From an uncultured Ilumatobacter sp. (GTDB lineage: Bacteria > Actinomycetota > Acidimicrobiia > Acidimicrobiales > Ilumatobacteraceae), in contig CAJQPY010000005.1 in assembly GCA_905480335.1 (NCBI GenBank), positions 1 through 64,000 of the forward strand: a stretch of DNA of 64,000 nt. The letters are read 5' to 3'. The notes under the pieces are model-generated. The model was given only the letters and a program-made list of their open reading frames with translations. It was not told the DNA's origin and made no database searches. This document shows positions 53,501 through 61,580 of this stretch, piece after piece. Positions within the stretch are counted from its first letter, which is position 1. Each line of letters starts with the position of its first letter. Both the position numbers and the translations under genes were made by a program.

Positions 53501-53653
53501 GGTAGCCCTCGGCTCGGCGCACCTGGTCGCGTGGGAACGGTTCTCGGGGCGAATTTCGCCAGACCGCAACACGATTGCCGGACACCGGACATGCTGCGGG
53601 TCCCAGCCGACGCGAAGACGACCGCGCGATCACATAAGGCCTGCAACGCTGGC

Positions 53654-53659
53654 TACCAT
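53654..53659 (+). promoter_or_regulatory. -10 element TACCAT
   Basis: Ends 9 bases before GTG 53669, the same hexamer and spacing as at the tetR gene. Confidence 0.45.
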
Positions 53660-53668
53660 TTCTCCTCC

Positions 53669-54238
53669 GTGGGTTCTGCGCCAATTCCTCCACATGAACG
53701 CCAATGGCGTCACCCGTCCGAGCTCGCTCCGACGGCTGCCGACATTGACCCCCCGACGAACGCGCGCGCGCTGGGCCTCGCAACGGGAACCACGGCCCTG
53801 CTCCTCGCAGCGGTACTAGCGATTGCGTTCTTACCTTCGCGTTCGACGGCTCCGAGTGCCGTCAGCGCAACGACGCTCCCGCCACCGACGATCGAATTGC
53901 AGCGCACCGCCGTCGACGTCGATCGCGACGCCGCTGATCGACAAGAGAACGTTCGGCCACTGCGCAACACCGTTCTTAGCGAGCATGGCTTAGCGCTGGC
54001 CGGCGCTCCGAACGCCGTGTCAGCGGCTCCAGTCGGCAACGCCAACGATTTCGCCATCGCCAGTGACATTCCAGCCGACGCCGAGCCCGTGATTGTCCTG
54101 ACGACCTCACACGCGTACGACCTGCGGTGGGCCGAAATCAGCAGCATTGCGGCACCAAATGGCTCGATCGTGATGACCCGAGGCGGTTCCCTGGTTGCGG
54201 TTTTCGTAAGCGGTGAACTCCGGCTGCTCGTGGACTGA
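53669..54238 (+). CDS. Membrane-anchored protein with a WRHPSE-type N-terminal motif
   Basis: A 189-aa protein: a short cytoplasmic start with PPHERQWRHPSEL, a membrane helix (about 34-56), and an extracytoplasmic region (about 60-189) with ADAEPVIVLTTSHAYDLRW and IVMTRGGSLVAVFVSGELRL. I recall the HER-x-WRHPSE motif at the N-terminus of several unrelated membrane proteins in this bacterial class, which would make it a shared cytoplasmic tag, but that is memory and not evidence here. GTG 53669 is set by TACCAT 9 bases upstream. Function is unknown. Confidence 0.65.
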   Translation: MGSAPIPPHERQWRHPSELAPTAADIDPPTNARALGLATGTTALLLAAVLAIAFLPSRSTAPSAVSATTLPPPTIELQRTAVDVDRDAADRQENVRPLRNTVLSEHGLALAGAPNAVSAAPVGNANDFAIASDIPADAEPVIVLTTSHAYDLRWAEISSIAAPNGSIVMTRGGSLVAVFVSGELRLLVD

Positions 54239-54248
54239 CGACCCACTA

Positions 54249-55274
54249 TTAGCGCAGTTGCCGGACACGACGACGACGCAGCCATCGTTGACCCAGCACG
54301 GCCCCGACCATAGCGACAACCACCGAACCGAGAACAGCAGTCCCGAGCGTCAGTTCCTGACGCCGCTTCGGTGACACCATCGTCCACCAGGGAGCCTCGG
54401 TGGCCTCCACATAAGCCTGCTCGTTCGTGACCGTCGGCTCCCAGCCGGTAGTGCGGAGCCGACCGTTGGAAACAATCCACGGCTCGCAGGTGTATGAGCG
54501 AAGACCTGGCGGGAGCGGACCGCGCTGAAACCGCCAACGCAGCGATGCCACGACCTCGGACAGTCGCTCGGGCACCGGAAATCGGGGCCGCTCGCCGGAC
54601 AGGGCACGGACGCGTTCACCTGCGACCCACCCGTCAGGAGCCACGTTGAAGACCCCGTCGAGGCGCCGTCGAACAGCCAACACAACGGCGTCGGCCAGAT
54701 CATCGAGATGCAAGAACTGACTGGGTGGATCGACCTGCGCAACGCGATGACCGAGCCCTGCAACAAGGGCGGTGGCGAGTCGCGAGCTTTCACCCTCTGC
54801 GAGCGACAGCGCAGGGCGCAGAACAGTCGTTACTCGACCTGCTCGGGCACGCCGCCACTGGTCGACAAGTTCTTCTGCGGACGCCAACTGTCGAGCGAAG
54901 ACAAACTCGACGTCGGGCCGGAGAACTGCGTCTTCGGTCAACGGCTTCGGATTGTTCGGTGCAGCGCCGTAGACCAGCGCTGACGACACAAATACGATCT
55001 GATGAGCATTAAAGCGGTCCGCAGCGGCGAGCGCCGAGGTAACAAACTCGCTGGCACTCTCGCGTCGCTCTGCTCGTCGGTCGTAGTCGCTTGTCCCGAG
55101 GTCGACGATGACATCGGCACTTGCCGGGAGCAGCGTTTCAGATGATTCTGAACGGTCCATGGCTGAGTGCTCGGTGGCGTCAAGCAGCACGACCTCGGTC
55201 ATCTCGTCGTCGAGCATCCGCGCAACCCGCCTGCCGAGCGGACTACTCGCACCGGTAAGCACCGCAGTGATCAT
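54249..55274 (-). CDS. NAD-dependent epimerase/SDR with C-terminal membrane helix
   Basis: Extended short-chain dehydrogenase family (341 aa). Rossmann motif VLTGASSPLGRRVARML is at the N-terminus. The usual catalytic YxxxK is not obvious: the expected strand reads IVFVSSALVYGAAP with Ser and Tyr but no Lys four residues later. The C-terminus adds a membrane helix (about 312-332) and a basic end (RWLRRRRVRQLR). It could be an NAD(P)-binding sugar or lipid epimerase-like protein fixed to the membrane. TAGCGT 7 bases before the ATG suggests a leaderless message. Confidence 0.75.
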   Translation of the reverse strand: MITAVLTGASSPLGRRVARMLDDEMTEVVLLDATEHSAMDRSESSETLLPASADVIVDLGTSDYDRRAERRESASEFVTSALAAADRFNAHQIVFVSSALVYGAAPNNPKPLTEDAVLRPDVEFVFARQLASAEELVDQWRRARAGRVTTVLRPALSLAEGESSRLATALVAGLGHRVAQVDPPSQFLHLDDLADAVVLAVRRRLDGVFNVAPDGWVAGERVRALSGERPRFPVPERLSEVVASLRWRFQRGPLPPGLRSYTCEPWIVSNGRLRTTGWEPTVTNEQAYVEATEAPWWTMVSPKRRQELTLGTAVLGSVVVAMVGAVLGQRWLRRRRVRQLR

Positions 55275-55281
55275 CGGAGCG

Positions 55282-55287
55282 ACGCTA
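55282..55287 (-). promoter_or_regulatory. -10 element TAGCGT for the epimerase gene
   Basis: TAnnnT hexamer (minus strand) ending 7 bases before ATG 55274. Confidence 0.45.
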
Positions 55288-55309
55288 CCGCGCCGACCCA
55301 GATCGCTCG

Positions 55310-55315
55310 TAACAT
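55310..55315 (+). promoter_or_regulatory. -10 element TAACAT for the DUF2342-type gene
   Basis: Ends 6 bases before ATG 55322; lies 22 bases from the divergent epimerase hexamer. Confidence 0.4.
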
Positions 55316-55321
55316 CAGAGG

Positions 55322-56524
55322 ATGGCCGACGAAGATGGCGACGACGCGGATATCAACCCGTTCGATGGATTCCCGATGTTTGGCGACATCTCGCGAATGC
55401 TCTCAGGCCAGGGCCCGCTCAACTGGGACGCCGCACGCCAGTTCGCGATCATGTCGGCGAGTGGCGCCGACGGGATCGCCGGTGCCGGATCCCCGCCGAC
55501 CGCATCGCCGAATATCGATCCCGCAGTACGCATTAAGTACGGCGAGTTGGCCAACATCGCTCGGCTGCACGTGGCCGACGTAATGGACATCGATGTACCT
55601 GGAGTCGAACCATCAGTCGCAACGCCCGAGCAGTGGGCCGCACAGACCCTCGAGGCGTACCGACCGCTGTTTACCGAACTTGCGTCATCGCTTGGACCGG
55701 GCGATGACGACCCTGGGTCCGATCCGATGGCACAGATGATGGCCGGCCTAGCGAAAATGATGGCACCCGCGATGCTCGGGATGGCAGTCGGTTCCATGGT
55801 CGGCAATCTCGCCCGCGGCGCATTCGGCGTCTACGACTTGCCGATTCCCCGCGCCACCCCGACGCTCGTAATGGTCCCCCCGACGATCGATATCTTTGCT
55901 GCCGAATGGGAGATCGATCTCGACGAGATGCGACTCTGGGTTCTCGCCCATGAACTCGCCGGCCTAGCGTTGTTCTCGGTCAGCCACTTCGCCGACCACC
56001 TGCGCGGACTCGTTCAACGCCACGTCGGAGCATTCGAGCCCGATCCCTCGGCAGTAACCGAGAAATTGTCGACGATGGAGACGGACCAGAGTGACCCGCT
56101 CGCTGCGATGCAGCAGGCACTTGGCGATCCCGAGGTGTTGCTCGGTGCCGTGCGTTCCGACGAGCAGTTGGAGATGGAACCGGTCCTTGACGCAGCGGTT
56201 GCAACGGCCATCGGTGTCATCGACTGGGTGGTCGACGCTGTCGCCGTCCGCATCATCGGTGGCAACGCCCTACAGATCGCCGAGGCAGTACGGCGCCGCC
56301 GAGCCGAAACCTCGCCCGAGGACTTGTTCGTCGAACGCCTCCTCGGAATCCGACTTGGCGCCGAGCAAACCGCTCGGGGCAAGACCTTCGTGCAGGGTGT
56401 CGTCGATCGCGCCGGCGAAACCGGACTGGCGCCGTTGTTCAGGGATCCCGAGGCCATTCCGACTCCGAACGAGATTGAGGCTCCGGGTCTGTGGCTTGCA
56501 CGCGTGGAAGGCGGCGACGCGTAG
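55322..56524 (+). CDS. DUF2342/zincin_2-like protein with damaged HExxH
   Basis: A 400-aa member of the actinobacterial DUF2342 (zincin_2) family: FGDISRMLSGQGPLNWDAAR, then KYGELANIARLHVADVM, and the core VPPTIDIFAAEWEIDLDEMR followed by LWVLAHELAGLALFSVSHFA. In this family the helix carries HExxH for zinc; here it reads H210-E-L-A-G214, so the second zinc histidine is missing. The protein may be inactive or use another ligand such as H222 or H226. Its 3' end overlaps the convergent MFS gene by 86 bases. Confidence 0.8.
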   Translation: MADEDGDDADINPFDGFPMFGDISRMLSGQGPLNWDAARQFAIMSASGADGIAGAGSPPTASPNIDPAVRIKYGELANIARLHVADVMDIDVPGVEPSVATPEQWAAQTLEAYRPLFTELASSLGPGDDDPGSDPMAQMMAGLAKMMAPAMLGMAVGSMVGNLARGAFGVYDLPIPRATPTLVMVPPTIDIFAAEWEIDLDEMRLWVLAHELAGLALFSVSHFADHLRGLVQRHVGAFEPDPSAVTEKLSTMETDQSDPLAAMQQALGDPEVLLGAVRSDEQLEMEPVLDAAVATAIGVIDWVVDAVAVRIIGGNALQIAEAVRRRRAETSPEDLFVERLLGIRLGAEQTARGKTFVQGVVDRAGETGLAPLFRDPEAIPTPNEIEAPGLWLARVEGGDA

Positions 56525-57809
56525 AGTCACCGCCGCCGTGCAGTGCCTCTGGGACTTCATGGCGACCGCGCGGCGAACGACCAGATCGTCGGACCGATGA
56601 CGAAGGCCGACGGCGGCGCTTGGAGCGTCGCCTTGTTGTAGCCACGTTGCGAAACTGGATTTGCAACATCGTTCCGGCGGCCACCACACCAACGATCAAG
56701 AGTCCAATGGCACCAGGTGCCTGAATTGCAACAGCGAAGAATGCCGCCGAAGCCCACGCAAACTGAAACCGAGTCTCAAACGAGGCGAAGGCTCGCCCCT
56801 GATTCGCCTCGGGTGCATCGCGTTGGACGATGCTCTCGAACGCAAGCCGACCGATCGCCGCCGAGAAACCCACAATTCCTGCGAGCGCCACGCCGGCCGC
56901 CGGCGTGCCGAACACAGCGAGCCCGACCCCGCCCACCGCACTGAGCGAGAGCGCAACGGTCAGCATCGTCTCCTCGCGCATCGCCCGCCTGACGCGCGGA
57001 GCAAGCGCATTGCCAAACATCGTCGAGAGCGCAGACGTAGCGATCGCAGCGCCGAATAAGGCGGTGCCGTTGTCGAAGGTTCGGAGCCAAAACGCCAGAT
57101 GGAAAAACGTGAATCCGACATTGGCTCGCAACACGGTCATCGCGATCGATGCGACTCGCAACGACGGCGAGTGCAGTTCAATCTCCTCGACCTCGTCGGC
57201 TGCCGTGGCAGCCACCACCTCTGGAGCCAGCCGCCGAGCCGAGACAAACGCCGCTGCGAACAGCAGCGCCCCGTACACCAGCGCTGCACTCGACCCCACA
57301 AAGGTCAGCAACAGACCCGCAGGAACAACGGCAACCACTCCTGTGAGGCCGGAGAGCAGCCCGAGTTTCGAATTCGCCTCGACGAGTTCAGTCTTCGAGC
57401 GCACAGTCGACGGCACCAGCGCCGACTTCGAGACGGCATAGGTTTTCTGCAGCACCAAGGAGGCAAACACAAGTGGAAAAAGTTCGAGTCCATCAGCATC
57501 CTGTGCCATCAGCAGCAACAGCACCGCCCTCAGCACGGCCACAACCTGGATCACCAGTCGCCGACCCCCCGCCATCCGATCGATCAACGGTCCAATCAGC
57601 GGCGCTACGAAGAGAAACGGAGCAAAACTGATCGCAAGGAACAACAAGACCTGGGTCCGGGCTGCATTCAGTTCGACACTGAAGAAGAACGAGTCGGCGA
57701 GCGCCACGACCATTGCCGCGTCACCCGCCATCATCAATGCGTGCGTGATCGCAAGGCGGGTGAACTTCGACATCGGCGCCGCAGCGGGCGCTGGTCGTGA
57801 TCGTTTCAC
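56439..57809 (-). CDS. MFS transporter with long basic C-terminal tail
   Basis: A 456-aa membrane protein with about 12 helices (LFLAISFAPFLFVAPLIGPL and others), of the enterobactin-exporter/MFS_3-like kind. The last 70 residues are basic and low in complexity (TRRRSKRRRRPSSSVRRSGR) and are encoded in the stretch antisense to the DUF2342-type gene, as if an original stop has been lost. GTG 57809 is chosen because TACAAT ends 6 bases upstream; ATG 57773 is an alternative. The substrate is unknown. Confidence 0.78.
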   Translation of the reverse strand: MKRSRPAPAAAPMSKFTRLAITHALMMAGDAAMVVALADSFFFSVELNAARTQVLLFLAISFAPFLFVAPLIGPLIDRMAGGRRLVIQVVAVLRAVLLLLMAQDADGLELFPLVFASLVLQKTYAVSKSALVPSTVRSKTELVEANSKLGLLSGLTGVVAVVPAGLLLTFVGSSAALVYGALLFAAAFVSARRLAPEVVAATAADEVEEIELHSPSLRVASIAMTVLRANVGFTFFHLAFWLRTFDNGTALFGAAIATSALSTMFGNALAPRVRRAMREETMLTVALSLSAVGGVGLAVFGTPAAGVALAGIVGFSAAIGRLAFESIVQRDAPEANQGRAFASFETRFQFAWASAAFFAVAIQAPGAIGLLIVGVVAAGTMLQIQFRNVATTRRRSKRRRRPSSSVRRSGRSPRGRHEVPEALHGGGDSTRRRLPRVQATDPEPQSRSESEWPRDP

Positions 57810-57815
57810 TGCCGC

Positions 57816-57821
57816 ATTGTA
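57816..57821 (-). promoter_or_regulatory. -10 element TACAAT for the MFS gene
   Basis: Ends 6 bases before GTG 57809 on the minus strand. Confidence 0.45.
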
Positions 57822-57864
57822 CGACGCCTTAGCGCCGAGAAGGGGCGCCACCGCATCATGTGAA

Positions 57865-57870
57865 TACAGT
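57865..57870 (+). promoter_or_regulatory. -10 element TACAGT for the aminotransferase gene
   Basis: Ends 8 bases before GTG 57879; makes the upstream TTG at 57870 unlikely as a start. Confidence 0.45.
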
Positions 57871-57878
57871 TGGGTTCC

Positions 57879-58970
57879 GTGACGCTGTCCGATCGCATCC
57901 TGATGGGCCCGGGGCCCTGCAATCCATATCCCGAGGCAGTCGCCGCGCTGAGCCACCCGATGCTTGGCCACCTCGACCCTGAGTTCATCGCACTACTCGA
58001 CGACACCAGCGACCGGCTACGCACTGTGTTTGCGACGGCGAATGCATTGACGTTCCCGGTGTCAGCGACGGGCTCGGCCGGAATGGAAGCCTCGATCGTC
58101 AACTTCGTGGGCCCCGGCGACGTCGTAGTCGTTGGTGTCAACGGTGTCTTCGGCGGGCGAATAGTCGATGTCGTATCACGCACCGGCGCCGAGGCGATCG
58201 CCGTTGACCACGAGTGGGGGCAACCCATCGATGTGCAGCGGATGCTCGACGCTCATCCTTCACCCGCCATGTACGCCGTGGTCCATGCGGAGACCTCAAC
58301 GGGCGCGCAGAGCGACGTGGCCGCCATGGGTGCCAACAAGGGCGATGCTTTACTCGTCGCAGACTGCGTGACCTCGCTGGGCGGCGTCGAGTTACGCGTC
58401 GACGACTGGAACATCGACATCGCCTACAGCGGCACCCAGAAATGTCTCGGCGTCGCGCCTGGGCTCGCTCCGCTCACCGTATCCGACCGGGCAATCGAGC
58501 GACTCCGCCCTGTGCCGCAGTCCTGGTATCTCGACCTCAACATGATCGCCAAGTACGTCACAGGAGGCGGAGCCCGCGCATACCACCACACCGCTCCGAC
58601 CTCGATGATCATGTCATTGCACGCCGGCCTCGGAGCCGTGCTCAATGAGGGCCTCGACGCAGTGCGCGCCCGCCACCAAGCCGCAGGCGACGCAGTTAAA
58701 GCAGGCATGCTGGGCCTTGGCTTCGAATTGTTCGCAGCCGACGGCCACCGTCTCGCACCCCTCACCTCAATCGTGATCCCGGACGGGCGCCTCGGCTCAG
58801 TCAACGAATCCGGGGTCCGTGCGCAACTCCTACAAGAATACGGCATCGAAATCGGTGGTGGACTCGGTCCCGTCGCCGGCAGGGTCTGGCGAATCGGGAC
58901 AATGGGACACACCGCTCGACAACGCAACGTAACGAGTCTGATCGCTGCTTTGACCGACATTCTCGACTGA
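57879..58970 (+). CDS. Class V aminotransferase (alanine-glyoxylate/serine-pyruvate type)
   Basis: PLP-dependent class V aminotransferase (363 aa). Family signs: LMGPGPCNPYPEAVAALSHP, VSATGSAGMEASIVNFVGPG binding the phosphate, ADCVTSLGGVELRVDDW with the PLP aspartate, and the Schiff-base lysine in YSGTQKCLG (K188). The PGP...HP start and SGTQKCLG favour alanine-glyoxylate or serine-glyoxylate aminotransferase. GTG 57879 is supported by TACAGT. It diverges from the MFS gene. Confidence 0.9.
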   Translation: MTLSDRILMGPGPCNPYPEAVAALSHPMLGHLDPEFIALLDDTSDRLRTVFATANALTFPVSATGSAGMEASIVNFVGPGDVVVVGVNGVFGGRIVDVVSRTGAEAIAVDHEWGQPIDVQRMLDAHPSPAMYAVVHAETSTGAQSDVAAMGANKGDALLVADCVTSLGGVELRVDDWNIDIAYSGTQKCLGVAPGLAPLTVSDRAIERLRPVPQSWYLDLNMIAKYVTGGGARAYHHTAPTSMIMSLHAGLGAVLNEGLDAVRARHQAAGDAVKAGMLGLGFELFAADGHRLAPLTSIVIPDGRLGSVNESGVRAQLLQEYGIEIGGGLGPVAGRVWRIGTMGHTARQRNVTSLIAALTDILD

Positions 58971-59030
58971 CACCTTTGGTGCCGAAAACGTGTCCCGCTG
59001 CGGTCATCGCGTCTAGTTTCAGGTCCCTGC

Positions 59031-60173
59031 ATGGCCCCCTCGATTTCCGAACCCTCAACGCACGTCACAATCCCGACGCCGATCCGTGCGCTCCTCGTCG
59101 GCGGACTCATTTATCTCTTCCTCGTCGGCGTGTCGTCGCTCGAAAAGGGCATCAAGATCATGGGTGCCGACACCCAGGAGCGTTTGTTCGAAAGCGTGTC
59201 GAACCCGATTGCAGGGCTGTGCATCGGCATCCTCGGAACCGTCTTGGTGCAGTCGTCATCGGCATCGACAGCGGTGATCGTCGGCCTCGTCGCAACCGGC
59301 AACGTGACCGTCGACGAGGCAGTGCCGATGATCATGGGCGCCAACGTCGGGACCACGGTGACGAACACGCTCGTGTCGCTCGGCTACGTCCGCCAGGGAC
59401 CCGAATTCAAACGTGCATTCGCAGCCGCGACCGTGCACGACTTCTTCAACGTCTTCGCCGTCCTCATCCTGCTGCCGATCGAACTGTTGACCGGCGTGCT
59501 CTCTCGAATCGCTACCTGGATCACGGATCTGCTCCTGGGGAGCTCAGGCTCCGACTGGAAGAGCCCGATCAAGGCATGGGTCAAGGCGCCCGTCGAGTGG
59601 ATCATCGACATCTGGCGGACGGTCGGACTCAACGGCAACTGGCTCGGCACCGCAGTCGTGCTAACTGGGCTGGCCATCGTGCTGCTGTCGCTCACCTTCA
59701 TCACGAAGAACATGCGCCAACTGGTAGCCGACCGAGTCGAGCGATCGATCAACACGGTGCTCGGCAGGGGAAGCGGTTCGGTCGCCATGCTGCTGGGACT
59801 CATGATCACCATTGCTGTCCAATCATCCAGCATCACGACCTCAATTATGATCCCACTCTGCGCTGCCGGAGTGCTCAAACTGCGCAACGCCTATCCCGTC
59901 ACGCTGGGCGCGAACGTGGGCACGACGATCACCGCCCTGCTCGCGGCGCTCGCCACATCCGTCCCCGCAGCCCTGACCATCGCGCTCGTCCACACCACCT
60001 TCAACATCGTCGCGATTCTGATCCTGTACGTGCCGCCGTGGTGGCGATATATTCCCGTCATCGCCGCCGAACGCTTGGCGGACGTTGCAGTCAAACAGCG
60101 GCTGTGGGCAGTCGCGTATGTGATGGGAGCATTCATCGTGCTCCCCCTCATCGGTGTCGCAGTCCTGCGATAA
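59031..60173 (+). CDS. nptA: Na+/phosphate cotransporter (NptA/PNaS family)
   Basis: Type II sodium-phosphate symporter (380 aa). Two inverted repeats carry the QSSS signatures: LVQSSSASTAVIVGLVATG and AVQSSSITTSIMIPLCAAG, each followed by a GANVGTT motif (MGANVGTTVTN and LGANVGTTITA). About eight to nine membrane helices. A PhoU-like gene follows after 17 bases and is probably co-transcribed. A TAGTTT hexamer ends 11 bases upstream, further than at most other starts. Confidence 0.92.
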   Translation: MAPSISEPSTHVTIPTPIRALLVGGLIYLFLVGVSSLEKGIKIMGADTQERLFESVSNPIAGLCIGILGTVLVQSSSASTAVIVGLVATGNVTVDEAVPMIMGANVGTTVTNTLVSLGYVRQGPEFKRAFAAATVHDFFNVFAVLILLPIELLTGVLSRIATWITDLLLGSSGSDWKSPIKAWVKAPVEWIIDIWRTVGLNGNWLGTAVVLTGLAIVLLSLTFITKNMRQLVADRVERSINTVLGRGSGSVAMLLGLMITIAVQSSSITTSIMIPLCAAGVLKLRNAYPVTLGANVGTTITALLAALATSVPAALTIALVHTTFNIVAILILYVPPWWRYIPVIAAERLADVAVKQRLWAVAYVMGAFIVLPLIGVAVLR

Positions 60174-60190
60174 CCGGAAAGTAGATCATC

Positions 60191-60862
60191 ATGGTGATGT
60201 CGTTTTTCAAGAAGAGTCCCAGCGGACTTGAACATGTCGTCGCCCGCTCGGCGAGCATGCTCGGAGACGCAAGGCATTCGTTCGACCTCGCAACGCTCGC
60301 ACTGCTGACCAAAACCGACTGGGCATCAGTCGAGTCCGATATTCGGGCAACAGATCAGCGGATCAACCACACCGAGCAGGAGTTGCGCTCCGAACTCGTC
60401 GTCCACGTGACAATCCAAGGGGCGGCCGACATTGGCACGGTGCTCGGGATGATCCTGCTGCTCAAGAAGATCGAGCGGATCGGCGATCAAGCCGGGAACG
60501 TCCTCGATCTCGCCGAGAGCGGCGTACAACTGTCTGATCAGGCTGACACCGACGCACTCCTCGCCGAACGCGGCATCATCTCGACGATGTTTGGCGAGGC
60601 GGTCGAAATGTTGTCGGACCCCGACGATGAGCGGATCGACGACTTCGCCGAGCGATGCCAGAGCCTCGCGGACACCCAGCAGGCAAGAATCGAAGAATGC
60701 CTGCACTCCGCGCTTCCGGGGAAAGACGTCGTTCCTCGTGCGATCTACTACCGCTACCTCAAACGGATCATCGCCAACCTGGTCGGCATCGTTCGGACTG
60801 CCAACGAGCCGCTTCCGACGATCGACTACCTCGACAACGGCGAAACCGACACTGACGACTGA
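60191..60862 (+). CDS. PhoU-domain protein linked to nptA
   Basis: A 223-aa helical protein with PhoU-type repeats: SASMLGDARHSFDLATLALL and GMILLLKKIERIGDQAGNVL, the latter with the E-R-x-GD metal-site pattern. In other bacteria PhoU-like domains are fused to or encoded beside Na+/Pi cotransporters and regulate them. It is distinct from the phoU of the pst cluster (62760-63473). It is convergent with the regX3-like gene with 22 bases between stops. Confidence 0.87.
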   Translation: MVMSFFKKSPSGLEHVVARSASMLGDARHSFDLATLALLTKTDWASVESDIRATDQRINHTEQELRSELVVHVTIQGAADIGTVLGMILLLKKIERIGDQAGNVLDLAESGVQLSDQADTDALLAERGIISTMFGEAVEMLSDPDDERIDDFAERCQSLADTQQARIEECLHSALPGKDVVPRAIYYRYLKRIIANLVGIVRTANEPLPTIDYLDNGETDTDD

Positions 60863-60884
60863 ACACCGCGGTCACCGCCCGGAC

Positions 60885-61580
60885 TCATCGTGTGTACTTG
60901 TAGCCCAGACCTCGGATGGTGATGATCCGCGCCGGCTGGGATGGATCTACTTCGATCTTGCTCCGCAGCCGCTTGATGTGGACGTCGAGTGTCTTGGTGT
61001 CACCTACATAATCGAAACCCCACACCCGATCGATCAACATTTCACGCGGAAGCACCTGGTCGGCGTTTGCGAGTAGGAGGTGCAGGAGCTCGAATTCCTT
61101 CAGCGGCAGCGACAAGGGGGCGCCGTCGACGTGGACGACGTGTTGACCCGGATCCAGGGACACCCCGTCGATCTCAAGCCGATTGGAATCGGGCAGTACC
61201 GCGCGGTCCTTGTCCGGCGCACGACGCAGCACCGCTCGCATTCTGGCCACGAGCTCCCGGATCCGGTACGGCTTGGTGACGTAGTCGTCGGCGCCGACTT
61301 CGAGTCCGACGACCGTGTCGATCTCTGCGCCTTTCGCCGTGACCATGACGATCGGAACGTGCGTGCGCTTCCGGAGTTCACGGCACACGTCAATGCCGCT
61401 GACCTTCGGGAGCATCACGTCGAGGAGGACGAGATCGGGGTCGACCTCGTCGAATCGTTCGAGGGCTTCGGCGCCGTCGACGGCGAACTCGACGGCGAAT
61501 CCCTCGCGAGCCAGACCGAGGGTCAAGGCCTCGACGAAACTCGGTTCGTCCTCGACGATGAAAATGGTTGCTTCACTCAT
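60885..61580 (-). CDS. regX3: OmpR-family response regulator (RegX3/PhoB-like)
   Basis: DNA-binding response regulator for phosphate limitation (231 aa). The receiver domain has the acidic pair E10-D11, phospho-acceptor D54 in VLLDVMLPKVSG, and VTKPYRIREL. The winged-helix domain has LPLKEFELLHLLLANADQVL, then MLIDRVWGFDYVGDTKTLDV and IKRLRSKIE. Its ATG overlaps the kinase stop by 4 bases. The pst and phoU neighbours support a phosphate role. Confidence 0.93.
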   Translation of the reverse strand: MSEATIFIVEDEPSFVEALTLGLAREGFAVEFAVDGAEALERFDEVDPDLVLLDVMLPKVSGIDVCRELRKRTHVPIVMVTAKGAEIDTVVGLEVGADDYVTKPYRIRELVARMRAVLRRAPDKDRAVLPDSNRLEIDGVSLDPGQHVVHVDGAPLSLPLKEFELLHLLLANADQVLPREMLIDRVWGFDYVGDTKTLDVHIKRLRSKIEVDPSQPARIITIRGLGYKYTR

